Shown piece after piece: positions 13,701 through 25,959 of a stretch of 64,000 nt of DNA. The DNA is from Colius striatus. Taxonomy: Eukaryota; Chordata; Aves; Coliiformes; Coliidae. The translations under genes and the position numbers were made by a program. Location: the NCBI RefSeq assembly GCF_028858725.1, contig NC_084790.1:28189031-28253030 (forward strand), read 5' to 3'. The first letter of the stretch is position 1. The number at the start of each line of letters is the position of its first letter. Under the pieces are notes generated by a model. It worked only from the letters and a program-made list of their open reading frames with translations, ran no database searches and had not been told where the DNA came from.

Positions 13701-16469
13701 GACTACTGAGACAGAGTATAAAAAGTAAAATTTGTATTGGCGTGGATGGCAGTAAGCTTTTAACCACCGAGGAAAAAAAGATTGTGTCATTTGAAAACTG
13801 AGAGTATGTTACTTCAGTGACAGGACACATAAAGAATACTGATGATTCTTCATCAACAAGGCCTCTCTCATGCCTTTTCTAATTTGGCCAGTAAACTAGC
13901 ATCTGCAGTGTGCTGGGATAAACTGCTAACTTGAAATATTTCCCTGGCTGACTGTGAAAGCCCTTCTGTTACTGAAGCCCGGCAGAGTGGAACACGCCAC
14001 ATGGGCCGTCCTCATCTCTGGTGGTAAAATGCTGCCGTGGCCAAGGCGAGCTTTGGAACTGCAGGCAGGTGGCCTAGGTGTCGAGAAGCATGTAGCCGCT
14101 CTGTGATGAGCTGGGGACAAACTTTTGAGGTATTTGCTGCCATGTGGCACAGTGAGCTTATGTGAGAGCTAGTGGTGATCTTGAGCTAGTGGTGATGAAA
14201 TACAGTTTACTCACATAGCAACACCATGACAAAGACAGAAGGGAAAGGCAAACCTCTGCTGAGCAGTTGTAGGCAGCAAAGCAGAGTCATATCTCTCCAC
14301 ACATGCAGTTCTCAAGCGTAAGGTTCAACACTGCAAACCCTAACTTTGTCCCAGTTTCGCCCAGCTCCATGACATCCTAATCCCTTTTTTTCTAATTTTC
14401 AAATGTGATATTTTTCTCTGTGCTGTCCCAGCCAGGAGGATGGGTCACTGGGAGAGACTCCTGTGTTTGCACTGTTGTGGGAGCAGTGGGACAGGCCGTA
14501 TCAGTGTGGGAGCGAGCTGCCAGCAGCCGCTGGCGCTGCAGCAGGGACCTGGCCTGCAAGCAGCACTTGCCACATGCCAAAGGCTAACCTGTACTGGGAA
14601 ATGGTCTCTAAACACAGCTTAAACCCCAAGCTGTAATGCTTACCTCTCCTCAGAAGTTCTGCCTTGTTCACCTTTTTGTTTCCCTCATAGAGATACTTGT
14701 AACATTAAATACCATAAGGTACTTCATGAGTTGTTGGTTCCTCACTGGTAAGTACTGGTGACTACATTGGCATTTTAAACCTCACTGCTGTGGCTGATTA
14801 GAAAGGAAAAAAAAAAATGAGTACTTCATGAAAGGAAACACTCTCTCTGCTTTGGTGTTTCTTGCGCTAGCCTTTTTCTCTCTGTACTCTGCTCTCATGC
14901 TCTTAACGTTTTCTGTTTCCTATTGTTTTCTTTTTGTCTGCTGCATCTCTAATTCTATCTAAACTGGTCAACATTACAAAAATCAATCTGTGTAAAAGAT
15001 TTTAAGAACTACCTCCTGCATTATCCTAGTAAGGAAAATAGTTTCAGCCTGTCAGCACAGCACAACTATTCATGCACTTGCAAGCTTAAGTGTTAGTTAT
15101 GTTTTGGAAATAGTTTTCTCAATCTTTTTCTCCTTATCCAGGGAGAAGAAACTAAAAGCTAGAGTGCAAGAGTTAGTAAGTGCTTTGGAAAGACTCACGA
15201 AGAGCAGTGAAATCAGACATCAGCAGTCTGCAGAATTTGTTAATGACCTTAAAAGGGCGAACAGGTAAATAAATGATCAACCAGCAGGTGATGCACCATG
15301 GATTTTTTTTTTTTTTTGGTAAATCCTCATTACAAAAATCCTTGCACTCACATGTGTAGACTCTTTTGGGTTTAGCTAGAGATGGGGGAGATACAAACTT
15401 CTCATGTAGGGCACCAAAAACTACACAGCTAAGAACAGAGTGGGGGAAGTAGGTTAATCCTAACCAAGTTACCAGTAAATGCATTATTATTAAAACAAAA
15501 CCCTCCAGTCAGATGTATGAATCTCTTACTTTAAAATTCCTCCCTTTTCTTTGGCTCCAGCCTTCTTACTAAAAAAATTGGCCTACATAGTTCTGTGGCT
15601 CACTCAGTAGATTTTACTGGCACTGTGTTTAGATGGACTGAAAATATGGTGGACCGTGGCTGCCCATCCTGCAAGGAGGCTGTCACTCACAGTGTAGTTT
15701 TCATTAATGAATTATACCTGAAAGCCCTTGTGGTGAGGAGCGGTGCCCATCTCAAGCTTCCCTACTGAGCCAAGGCGGAAGCACAGAAGACACTTAGCAG
15801 ATGACAAATTAGCCCAAGGTGTCACCCTCTGAATAGTTTTACTTTTTAAGATGGAAAATACAAAAAAAAAAAAAAAGCTGGATTTTGTAAGCAGATTCTG
15901 GCCATGCAACTCTTTGTAGATCATTCCATATTTTGATGTTTTGGGAGCCCGACTCACAGAGAAGGCTGGTGAGGTCATCAGCAGCAACCTCTGCCTGGGT
16001 CTTTGAATCATGTTTGAAGGTGCTTTCAGTAACCAGTTTACTGCTAAAGGTGTGTACTTAGGCCCGAAAAGATACAGAGATTAGCACTGGTCTGGGTTTG
16101 TATTAATAAGGTTTGGATCTGATGTGTTTTAAAATATTAGTACATTTTAGAAAGATGACTAGTACTTTATAGAGTTTGGATTAGAACTTTGGAGTTCCCC
16201 GAAAGTCAGACTTTGGCGTAAAGTTTTGCAGCACTTGCTACGAACAGTCCTTTTTTAATGACCCTGTATTGCCTTGTACTTCTAACAGCAACTTGGTAGC
16301 AGCATACGAAAAAACAAAGAAGAAGCATCAAAACAAGCTGAAGAAACTGGAATCGCAAATGATGGCTATGGTAGAGAGACATGAAACACAAGTAAGGATG
16401 CTGAAACAAAGAATAGCTCTACTAGAAGAAGAGAACTCCAGACCACACACCAATGAAACTTCACTTTAA
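1553..16469 (+). CDS. MCC: MCC (mutated in colorectal cancers protein), last four coding exons
   Basis: The gene is partial; the window carries its C-terminal 203 residues. Joined exons are 1553-1759, 2693-2793, 15142-15264 and 16289-16469, with GT-AG introns and matching phases (0, 2, 2). The peptide is highly charged and heptad-rich ([18 protein letters not shown] near the start, [20 protein letters not shown] near the end), as expected for the MCC coiled coil. It ends HTNETSL, a class I PDZ ligand. MCC is known as a cytoplasmic and junctional scaffold that binds PDZ proteins such as Scribble and acts in Wnt signalling and cell migration; that role is family knowledge. Agreement with remembered mammalian MCC is near-identical in the last two exons and looser in the second. 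It is convergent with DCP2, and all reading frames are intact. Confidence 0.93.
1760..2692 (+). other. MCC: MCC intron
   Basis: A GT-AG intron of 933 bases with a strong pyrimidine tract before the acceptor (ttttctctttcctcttccctcag). I see no embedded repeat or gene. Confidence 0.85.
2693..2793 (+). CDS. MCC: MCC coding exon (linker between coiled coils)
   Basis: It enters in phase 0 and leaves with two bases of an arginine codon (CG/G); the donor is gtaagc at 2794. It encodes [20 protein letters not shown] and the start of a helix ([12 protein letters not shown]). This is the least conserved of the four exons compared with remembered mammalian MCC, as expected for a linker. Confidence 0.88.
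4600..4757. repeat. AT-rich low-complexity block
   Basis: About 160 bases made almost only of A and T, with TTTAATAAT, TTATT and TATATTATA runs. It directly abuts the 5' truncation point of the CR1 fragment that follows. Confidence 0.75.
4760..5237 (+). mobile_element. CR1 LINE, 5'-truncated 3' fragment
   Basis: It encodes the end of the CR1 reverse-transcriptase frame ([20 protein letters not shown] at about 4790-4849), followed by the typical 3' UTR (lead text AAGGTCCCTTCCAACCCC) and the terminal ATTCTATGATTCTAT repeat. CR1 is the main avian LINE and usually lies as such 5'-truncated copies. It is in the same orientation as MCC. The frame is broken, so it is not functional. Confidence 0.92.
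10460..12666 (-). mobile_element. CR1 LINE, 2.2 kb, degenerate
   Basis: On the - strand it runs from inside the endonuclease region (about 12666) to the 3' terminal repeat (catagaatca at 10460). A 259-codon open piece at 11087-11866 covers reverse transcriptase: [55 protein letters not shown] and [10 protein letters not shown]. The usual CR1 active-site box FADD reads LADA here. Several frameshifts separate the pieces. It is more diverged from the copies at 31-34 kb and 38-43 kb than they are from each other. It is antisense to MCC. Confidence 0.92.
15142..15264 (+). CDS. MCC: MCC coding exon (coiled coil)
   Basis: The acceptor is ccttatccag. It starts with the last base of the split arginine codon and ends with AG of a serine codon before gtaaat. 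It encodes [20 protein letters not shown] and continues to NDLKRAN. By eye it matches remembered mammalian MCC without a difference, which makes it the firmest anchor for the gene call. Confidence 0.94.
15265..16288 (+). other. MCC: MCC last intron
   Basis: A GT-AG intron of 1,024 bases with acceptor tacttctaacag. It holds short A and T homopolymers near 15301 and 15861 and no recognised repeat or gene. Confidence 0.85.
16289..16469 (+). CDS. MCC: MCC terminal coding exon with PDZ ligand
   Basis: It completes the split serine codon, encodes a lysine-rich coiled coil ([19 protein letters not shown], then [17 protein letters not shown]) and stops at TAA 16467-16469 after HTNETSL. The final ETSL fits a class I PDZ-binding motif (S/T-x-L). 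In human MCC the serine at position -1 is a reported phosphorylation site, and it is kept here. Confidence 0.95.
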
Positions 16470-19400
16470 ATGCATCTCTTTCAAAGATGCTTAGTGCCAT
16501 TACAAATTTCTTTCTTTTGGAGGCTGTCTTTTAGGTAGCTTCTAATGCTAAAAGCTCTGTTAATGCTGACACACTTAAGCACCTTCTCTGGGATTCCACA
16601 GAGGTGTCATGGGGATAATGTAAGTGTTAACCTTAAGGACTGTTTCGTAACATAAAATGGCAGTGCCTGAATTATCATGCTATAATTATGTATGTTGTCT
16701 ATGTCACTATGTCTGTATTCCTACAGCTTCTCTTCCATTTTGTGTATGTCCCATTGGTGACAGTGTCACATAGCAAAATAATTAATGTTAAGAAGTTTTA
16801 ATTTGGGCAGTTTGGAGATAATCTGAGTGCATTCCCTATCCTTGAGCTCCCTCTGCATGTAACTCTGTACTGTACCCTCAAGACTTGCTGCTGCAGTTAA
16901 ATCAACTAAATAGGCAGCTACAGAGTGGGGATAGGCTGGCTTGCTTTGTTTGCACTGAGCTTGTAGTAGTACTGTTGCTCACAGTGCAGATCAGGTGGGT
17001 AAAGTCCTGTAGATGTGGAAAAAAGAAACAAACATGAAGAAACCCCAGTTGAATCTCTGAAAACTACAATAATGGTGTATTTCTTACCGTTTTTAAGAGG
17101 GCTGTGAGTTTCACCTTGACAGATAGGTAAGTCTGTGCCAAGGTTGGGTAGGAAACTATAGGAGATCTCCTGGTATTTATATTGCATGGTGTTTGCAATT
17201 ATTTTGTGAAACAGTTGGTTTTTCTTGTTAATACATAATAGCCAAAGTTTTTTTTAAGAAGCTGGGTCATTTTTGTCACGTATATAGTGCTTATTACAGC
17301 TTTTCTGTGATCAAGAGCTAGAATGTCTTTTTATACTTGTTTTGACCAAAATAGGTACTTATTAGGAATGTACCTGTTTAATATTGAATATGTAGGCACA
17401 AAACTATAAACGTGTAGGTGTATGGATATACAGTCACGAACAGAATGTGAAGTCTTCATACAGCTGCTTTGGTTAGCTTTTCATTACTGCTAACATTCTC
17501 TTCTTTTGTTCAAGTCAGATCATGTTACTGTTATCAAACTGACTGCATGGACAGTGTTGGCCTATTACAGAAATGAACTTTTGAGGGAATCTCATTTCAG
17601 GAGTTGTTTATCTTTTTTGCTTTACATGCTGAGTTGCACTTCAAGTTTTATTCGTATTTAGAATTATGGTAATTCCCCTCCTTTATTCCTCTGATTTTTA
17701 GTACTACAGAAGTATTTTTAGGGGACTTCAACCATGTTTGTCTGCTTTTAGGTTAGGCCAGGCAGCCAAGACAGGGGAAATTTGTGCTCAGAATATGGGA
17801 TTATTGTTAAGTTTTGGCTACATCTGAAACTGCAGCAGCTGCTGTTCATGACATCTTATTACTGTAGCTACTGTTTTCTTCTTTTCTTAGGATAGTGATT
17901 CCTACTTCTCTAGAGTTAGATATGTCAGCTACAAAGGCAACATCATTCATGGTAAAATTGCAATAGCCAGTTAAAACAATGCTGATTTCAAAATCAAGTT
18001 TAAGTAGCGATGCCCCAAGATTGGTTTTGACCAGTCCTCTTTCTCAAAGGTAACCGCACTTCTTAATTTCTAATGCAAATGGAACTGTTGGAAAACCCAT
18101 CTCTTGAAGAAGAAGGCATGTTGAATTCTTACTGTCTTAACGGTTTTGCAAAGTGTCTGTGGTGTTTCTTTTTTGGCTGACAAGTTTCTCACCAACAGGA
18201 ATGTGAGGTTTTGTCATAAGCTTCAGTGGAAACACACTTGTTTCTGAAAAAAACCACACAATTATCCCACATGTCCTGTGGAAAAAAAAGCAGTTACAGT
18301 TTTGTCTTTTTACGTCTGAAACACCCACATCACTTGAGGTCATCTCAGACTGTCCAATGTGAAATACGTTCCTCTTAAGATGACTAGGAATTCCTGCTGC
18401 ACTCAATTTCGTCTTGGGCTCAAGTTCTTTCTGTTTCTTGGTGGCTTAAAGAAGCTGTTAAAACAGTGAAGCTTAAAACATTTTAATTGGAACACTATCT
18501 TGAAAGAAAAGATACAAATTATGGAAATGTATAATTCAGCCAAGGCAGAAAAGCCTGCAGTGTCCCTCAACGTCCTTTTCAGGCCTAATGCTTTGCTGGT
18601 TCTGCACAAACTGAACATTGCTTTACTACATTTAATGCATCTACCCCCTGCCAACTGTGCTGGAACAATGTTTTAAATAAATTATAAATCATTAGTAAAT
18701 GTAAGCCACTCCTCCTTCCTTCCCCTGGGGCTTATAAATGAAAAAGTAAGACTGGTAATCACACAGCCTCAGCAATAGTGGTTTGTCAGGCCACCAGTTG
18801 TTTTGCCTAAGCTGCTGCTTCATGTGTTGGGGTACTGAAAGGCACCAGTAGGAAGTGGTGAAAGGTTTACTGTTACTGTGAAAACTCTTTATAGTATAAG
18901 CAATTAGCTGCAGTTGCAGCATTACCTGTCAAAATAGCATCAACCCCGAGGATAAATGCTAAAAACCTAACTCATTTCACACATCTGTTTGAAGTACCAC
19001 CAGCACACCAACCTACAGCCAAGTGTGCAACTCCCAGCACAGCAGCCTGTCTCACTTCACAGTTACTGCAGAAATAATACATTTGCAAAGCAAGAATAGG
19101 TGGTTCTCACCAACAGAACCCAAGTTTTTCACTCATTAATTAATCTTAGGGTGGTTTTTTTAATTTTCTAAGTCACCAGGGTGCATGAAAATTTCTATTT
19201 CACAGTGTGTTATGAAAAGTACTTTTTTTTTCCCCCCTAATAAAATGTATAACTTCACCAGCTTGAATGTACTGTTAGCTATTGCAAAGCACATGTGACT
19301 TAAGTTGGCATTGTCAGTATTGTTCTACTGGTTTTATTAGGATTTTCTCCTCCTTTAATACTGTACCATGCAATTGTAATTTTAGAAACTTTTCACCTTA

Positions 19401-19580
19401 TTGGATTAGCTTTACGTGTGTTGCTGCTTTTTAGTTTCCTAGCTGCTGTAAAATAGCTATTTTGTGTTTGATATAGAATTGTAAAAACTGCATTTATTTA
19501 TACAGAGACATTTATAATACTTATTTTACAAATGTTCTTATATTCTGAATAAATTTCTAACGCTGTTTTTGTTTGCTTCA
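16470..19580 (+). other. MCC: MCC 3' UTR (shorter form, inferred)
   Basis: AT-rich non-coding DNA after the MCC stop. No repeat is recognised, and the scattered frames are short. Several AATAAA-like hexamers occur; the best-placed is at 19548, followed by a T/G-rich stretch (tgtttttgtttgc). The extent is inferred from these signals only. Confidence 0.55.
19548..19553 (+). terminator. MCC: Candidate MCC poly(A) signal AATAAA
   Basis: AATAAA lies in tattctgaataaatttc, followed about 15-30 bases later by a U/GU-rich element (tgtttttgtttgcttcagg). This hexamer plus downstream-element layout is the classical vertebrate cleavage signal. A second candidate for a longer form lies at 20437. Confidence 0.5.
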
Positions 19581-20371
19581 GGGGTTGCTTTGTCATCCTA
19601 TTGTTGAAAGGGTCTGCTTAAAGGTACCACAAAAACTTTCCTCAAGATAACTTATTGAGGGAGATGGTATAATACCGTCAGGAAATATTCCATAATAGGG
19701 ACATGCAAAGTTGAAAAGAACTCAGCAGAGATCTGATCAGGGGTTTTAGCTGAGTTTAAGAACATCAGTACTTGCCACAGACCCTCTAGAGCTTCAGTGA
19801 ACATTTGTAGAAATGGAAGGGCACATATGAAACTATTTCCATATATCCAGTTCTTTTAATAATAAGTTATGTGGACCAAGAAAAAAAAAACAATCCCAAA
19901 AAACCTTAAATCACTACTTCATTTCTTTAGAAGCAGACTGAAGTTCACAATGCTCCCTTTCTCCATTAGATATAACACCTTTTTTTAAAAAAATTGCTTT
20001 CTGTTTTGTCCAATGGGGCCCTCATCCACCTCTACAATTAACAAAAAAACCCCTTTTCCTGGCACTGTATATTATCAGTGCTGCTAAATTGCTTAAGGCA
20101 ACATTTCAACATTCTACAGTGAAAGAGTAACCTGCATCCTGCAGCACAGGCTTTACATTTCATACTCATCAGCAATGCTTATATTCATGCTTCAGTACTT
20201 CAGTAAGTTTATGTATAAAGTCATTTAATTTTACAGAGAAAAAAATACAGTATAGAAGAAAATGTCAGTTTTGTCACAGCCTCTTAAATGGTGTGCTTCA
20301 GTTTCTGAATCGGTGAATAACAGAAAAAACCACAACCGTCACTACAGCAGATGTCACAGGTAGTTACAGAT

Positions 20372-20377
20372 TTTATT
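20372..20377 (-). terminator. DCP2: Candidate DCP2 poly(A) signal AATAAA
   Basis: tttatt on the + strand reads AATAAA on the DCP2 strand, in the left arm of the inverted repeat. Use of this site would give DCP2 a 3' UTR of about 5.4 kb, consistent with the long 3' UTR known for mammalian DCP2. Other hexamers closer to the stop are possible. Confidence 0.4.
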
Positions 20378-20436
20378 TACTAAAATGGAAGAGTTGACTA
20401 ATGCAAACTTTCTTCAAGATATCATGGTGGAAATCA

Positions 20437-20442
20437 AATAAA
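20437..20442 (+). terminator. MCC: Candidate distal MCC poly(A) signal AATAAA
   Basis: AATAAA lies in the right arm of the inverted repeat (caaataaaatctg). If used, the MCC transcript would end near 20460 and overlap the end of a DCP2 transcript terminated at its mirror signal by about 100 bases. Confidence 0.35.
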
Positions 20443-23400
20443 ATCTGTAACTTTACATGGTTATTAACGCTATTAGCTGTATGCACTTTTTAGTTCATTA
20501 GCACTGATATGCCACTTGCATACCAATGAGAAAAACATAACAAGTTCTTGAGCTTTAAACAAACAGGAGGAAGACATAACCCTTCATGCACGAGGCCACA
20601 TAATAAAACACTGTCTCTCCTTATTTTCTGCAAGGCACGCAATGCTGCAGAGAAAAGTTTTATCTTTGGGCAGCAATACCTGAGTCAGCCTGGGCCTTGG
20701 AACTTGTACAAGAATCTCAGATCATGCCAAAAGAAAAAAAATCAGTGAGCAAAATCCAGTCTCTTTTTGTGGAGTCTGTTCTACTTTTTTAAAGTGCCTT
20801 GCAAATCCAGCTAAACTCCTCCTCAGGGCTTAAGTACAGCTTCTACACAGTGTAGTCCCATGCAGACATAGTAAAGTTACATAAGGATCCTGGTTTAAGT
20901 ATAGGCTTGGAAGTATTTGCTGAGAACTCCTACTCATGCAGTTTTGCATACTTTTCCTGCATTAAAAAAAAAAAAAAAGTACCCAACCAGTAAGATAGAA
21001 ATGGTTCATCTCTCTAGCTTAGTAATTTTGCCCAAACATGTTTAAATATTTTGCAAAGTAAGTTTTCCTTCACGGTGGTAAGTGTGTTGTGGAGAACAGA
21101 ATTTGCAGGGTCTATATTCTTAAAGAGTTATAAATGCCTTATTGTAAAATGATTAATGCCTCATGAGCTGTAATCATTTTCTCAAAGGCACTGAACTGTA
21201 ACTATAACAGAAACTAGGAGCTAGTCTTTTTTAATCAAAAACGTAAATGCTTAACAATGACAAAATACTCAACAGTCTTTTCAGTAAATTTCATAGTGGA
21301 TGTCTTCATATTGAAACACTATGTACCCTGTGAAATAGTGACAACTGCTTAAAAGCAGGCTTTCTTTTTTTTTCCTGCAAGTATTGAAAGAGAAACTGAA
21401 GACACTTTTATTTCCTTCCCAGAAGTATCCTAAAGCTGAGAACAATTTCTAAAGATAATGGTTTTTGTAAAACTGCATCTATACAGTACGTTAAGTCTCG
21501 CTTAACCTAACATTTTCAATGAAAAGACAAGTTAAAACCTAAGCATTTGATGTACCACTACTTATCTGGACAATTCCCTCCTCTATGAGCTTGAATATGA
21601 CCAATGTAATTGTTACATATGTTGTCTTCCTTTTAAGTTCACAAACTACCTGAAACAGTAAAATGCACGCACAGCACGAATCCTACTGCATCTATCAGTG
21701 CTTATGTACGGGATAAAGAACAGTGCAAATACTAGCATTTATCCTACTTTGACTCTTGAACTACACTATTGCTGTAAATGCATAAGAATAAAAACCTAAT
21801 ATGCAAGAGTAGTGACATATCCAAGCCTAATTTACTGTAAAAGTACCTTCAATTAGTTGTAGAAATTTATCCTAGCTTAAATAATTTTGGTTGCTTCAAA
21901 AGCTGAAATATTGTAATAACAAAACAATCTGAAACTATGAAGTTTTGTAAGCACCAGATTATTTAACATTTACAGTGCAAGACAATTTCTGTAAATAAAT
22001 TTATTTTTAAAAAAAAAGAGAGGCTAGTGGTAGACTAGCCCAATAGACTAGCCCAATTCTCAATAATTTCGAGCTTCCCAACATATTTAGAGTGTAACCT
22101 CCTCATTTAAAAGGTGAAGGCACCTGACTTTACCTCTAAAAAAACCCCTCTGTTGCTCAGAATTAAAAAATCACCCAAAAACAGGTAGCTGAGAATGAAA
22201 CGGCCCACTGACCCAACAACTGGACAGCCAGTCACTCATGGAGCAGCAGTGTCATCTTTGCATCACAGGATATTAGAGCTTGGATTCTTAATGCAGACTC
22301 TTTCTCTTCACACCAGAGTGACACAAGCGCTGCTATAAACTGCAAATCAACAGAAGCATTCTACTACAGTAAGTAAAGGTTGGAAAAAATAATTTATCTA
22401 AAATGACCATCTGCAGGCAAGTCTGTTAGGAATAACCAGACCCAAAGCCTACCTTGTTTTAAAAAGGAACTGTTAAATGTATAACAGCCACTGCTAGGTG
22501 AAGGGAAAACACAGCAAGCATTGTTCTCAGATCACCAAATCAAATCAGGAAGGTTTGGAGCACAGCACAGAAGCCTGGAAGAACAGTGACTGGACCTAAA
22601 ATTTTATTAGAAACTATTTATGCAAGTTTGGTCTAAAGAATTTACACTGTGTTAAAAAAATACTTTGTGCAATAAATAAAGCTATTTCCCCTCTTCTTCC
22701 CAGTACTACTGTTTCCAGACTTCAGACTTTGTAAGACACAGCTACTTTTAGAAGCATGCGTGTACATCATGGAGTTGAAGCTAACAGCATTTCAGCACAG
22801 AACATAACATCATTCTGGCAGATCACTGTTCAGTTCAACTCCAAAGTTTTGGCCATTCTGTGAAGGAGAGATGCTAAAAATCTCACACTGAAGCTGAATG
22901 TTATGTAATACTAGAAACTCCAGACCAGTATGAGATTCCCAGCACCCACACATTTGTAGTTTTGTTGTTAAACGTTTGTTTATTCCACAAGTTTTTTAAT
23001 TTCAAGAACACTGAATAACCATTTATGATCTGAATAACCCCTTACAGGCAGGCATTTGCAGGTTGAGCAGTGTTTGTTTTTCAAGTATCTTGAAATCAGC
23101 TTTCACATCTGACTTGCAGACAGTTACTTGTTTCTCTGTGTCTAGGTCCCACAAAATAACAACTCACGGAACTAAGTTCTGTATATCATTTGTTATTTCT
23201 TCACTGTTTTACAGAAGATAATGTAAACTGTACTTCTAAACTTAGAAATACACTTAATTTATAAAAGGATGGTGAAGTAATAACATAAACAATAGTAAAC
23301 AATCCAAAATATTCACAGTGCAGGGCATGATGGAACCCATAAGGTAGATCACATGCCACCACACTTACATTGTTATATAAACCTTACTGAAAAAGCAAAA

Positions 23401-25689
23401 GCAACGCTACTACAAGAAACAGTACCCTTATACAAAGAAGTTATTGCATATTTATCACATTTATTTGCAACTCACATTAAGGCTAGGTTTACTAAAATCA
23501 TGACATATTTAAAATAAGCCCCACTATGGGTTGCTTAAATGAAGCAACCAGTTTCTCTTACACTGAACCAACCTTCCATTAAGAAAAAAAAACAAAACAA
23601 AAATTACCCAGTGAACAAAGAGGGCAGCCAGCATCTCCTATTCATAGGACACACTTGCTTCATCATAAAGACTTCCTCTGTCTGGGATGCAGTTTCCCAA
23701 ACAGTTGACTGAAGCTTCAAGTTCACTGTTTCATCAACATCCCCCTTATTTCACAGAGAACTAGATGAAATATAACTGTAATTTATCTGAAAAGTCAACT
23801 TACTTATCTAAGGATTTCCACAGCCTGATATTTAAATCATGCCTTAGGAGAGTCTTATTAACTCCGCAGGCACTAGCAGCCTCAGGATACAAACTTTTGC
23901 CTCACCATGAGTAAAGGCACTTCTGCTGGAAACTATTTGCACTGAAGAAGTAACTGGAGATTAGTTTTCACCTGAAGCTCAATAATATAACCTCCTCCAG
24001 CACTATCCCACCTTCTCAATTACTTCACCATTTAATGTTTTAAATGGCCTTTGGATACCTTTTTTCTCTAAAAAAAAAAAACCAAAAAAACCAACAGTGA
24101 GACAAAGCTAGACTGAGCTATTTCACAATTTGGTCTTGAAAGACCAGGCCTTCAGGACTCTTGTCCTCCAGGAGGAAATGCTGCAGTCTTTTTTCTGTTG
24201 ACTGAACACTGAGAAGTCCAGTGTTCCTACAGTCAAGATTATTACAGAACTAGAGTCCCAAATCACCTGGTGCCAGACAGGTAAAAAAACCAGGAGATTG
24301 TTCTAAAGCTATTTCTGAGGAAAAGCACTAGGTAACAGATCAGGTAGGGCAGATGAAATAGGGTGGTTGAAGGAAGACTAGGATTTTGTTTTTGGATGAC
24401 ACACGAGTTGCATAAAGACTCAGTGCCTGAGCACACTCTGTGATCAGACAAGGGCGTAGTTCATTCAACCTATAAAGTTACCAATTACTCATCACCTTTA
24501 GAGAAAAGTCCATTTTTAAATCTGGGACAACATGCTTGCTACTACAAGCTGCCGTGCCAAATTATTTCAGTGCATCTCTCAACTGCAAAGCATGTGTTCA
24601 AAACCTCTTAATTTAAATTATGAAGGTGAGTTAAAAGTTCATCACCTCAACTCTTACTGGGTTTTTTGTTGGTCATCCCCAAACTTTGATTTTTTTTTTG
24701 CTAAGAAAGCAGTGTAGCTGAGAACAACCAAGGCTACATCATTTAAATGTTAACTGCCAAGTGCAATTCAATACTAATGTATATATACAGGGCATACACT
24801 ACACAAGAGATCAAAGGACAACAGCAGAGAACACAATACTGGACACCCTTAGAATAGTTACTGCAAGCCTGATTGAGCCACTTAGTGTCACATAATGACT
24901 CTATTATCCATGCACCTGCCTTCCTCCTCAGCAAGATCTACAGAGGCTTATTTACATTCAGTATAAATTCTACACAAAAGTTGAACATTTTCTTTTTTTG
25001 AAAGCAGCTGCAACTGGGATAACACAAAACTTTGCAACTTCCTCTTACCCAGCTGGGGACAGTGCATAAAAGTTGAAGCCAGACACTTTGAATGGCTACC
25101 CTGTTCGTCTGTCCTTACTGAAGGCAGAGGCAGACTAGGTACAAGAAGTCAACATGCTATATAGATTTGACTTCATGTACTACTGATCATCAGCCAACAG
25201 AAACTATCAGTGTGAAGAAGGGAAGGTATTTTGGGCAAGCAATCAGGACAGAGAAAGGATGATGGGCTGAGGCTAGGTTTGAAATGTGCAACTTGGTTTC
25301 AAAATCACTAGGACAGAAGAGTCCTCTGAGAAATCAGTTTCATTGCCACTGCCGTGAGATTCCAATGTACTACACAATAATGTCTACCAAGTCCAATAAT
25401 TTACATCAAAGCAGTTAAATTTTAGCAAGCTGGTATACTCTAATGGTTAAAAAAAAGTCAATAACATTCTAAAAAATGCAGAGAAAGTTAAAAAAACCAC
25501 ACAAAAACTTAAGAAAAAATGCCGTCTAATGCACAGCTAGGAACAAGTGAACTGAACACTAGAAAGGTACTTTTGTGGACAAAGGCTATACTGCATTTAA
25601 AGTGCAACACTTGACTATGCCACTCCCATACTGCAAAGAGAACAAACCCTTCAAAACCACCAATCAGTCCCTGCATTGCATTTAAAAAC

Positions 25690-25712
25690 CAAACAAACAA
25701 ACAAACAAACAA
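25690..25712. repeat. (AAAC)n microsatellite
   Basis: Five to six tandem AAAC units, about 85 bases downstream of the DCP2 stop codon in transcript terms. Confidence 0.85.
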
Positions 25713-25795
25713 CTCCTGAGAAAGAGTAAGGCTGGATAAAAAAAACCCTCAGTTGTGACAGGCAAGTCTGATTTTTGTTCATACAAAGTTTGCTG

Positions 25796-25959
25796 TCAGA
25801 GGTCAAAACTTTTCATTATGGCATCATGGTCAAACTTGAAACTCAAGAAAGCTCTTGATGAGAAAGCAAATTTGTAATGGCCATTGCATGCCATAGAATG
25901 TCCCTCTACATATTCTGGCAGTGGGTCCTCACTGGAGCAACACATCTCATACGCTGCAT
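25796..25959 (-). CDS. DCP2: DCP2 exon 11 (terminal, with stop)
   Basis: The acceptor is tttgagcag; the exon starts with AT, completing an Asp codon, and stops at TGA 25798-25796. It encodes an acidic stretch ([10 protein letters not shown]) and the conserved end [19 protein letters not shown]. The aromatic C-terminal motif is thought to contact EDC4 in vertebrates (family knowledge). Confidence 0.93.

Larger units (their letters stand above)
2794..15141 (+). other. MCC: MCC large intron (12.3 kb)
   Basis: This GT-AG intron runs from gtaagc to tccttatccag. It contains an AT-rich block (4600-4757), a sense CR1 3' fragment (4760-5237) and an antisense CR1 (10460-12666). The stretch 7180-8460 is somewhat GC-richer and yields several short overlapping frames with no domain. 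The rest is unremarkable single-copy-looking DNA. Confidence 0.8.
20362..20452. repeat. 17-base perfect inverted repeat with an AATAAA on each strand
   Basis: The left arm, agttacagattttattt at 20362-20378, is the exact reverse complement of the right arm, aaataaaatctgtaact at 20436-20452; a 57-base spacer separates them. Each arm contains one canonical poly(A) hexamer, for the - strand on the left and the + strand on the right. It sits between two convergent genes. Confidence 0.85.
20350..25795 (-). other. DCP2: DCP2 3' UTR (inferred extent)
   Basis: AT-rich, open-frame-poor sequence downstream of the DCP2 stop, with many A/U-rich tracts on the transcript strand. No LINE, LTR or gene is recognised across 5.4 kb, in contrast to the repeat-rich introns, which fits a retained UTR. 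It includes an (AAAC)n microsatellite at 25690 and a short 13-base duplication (tagactagcccaa) near 22031. Confidence 0.5.
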
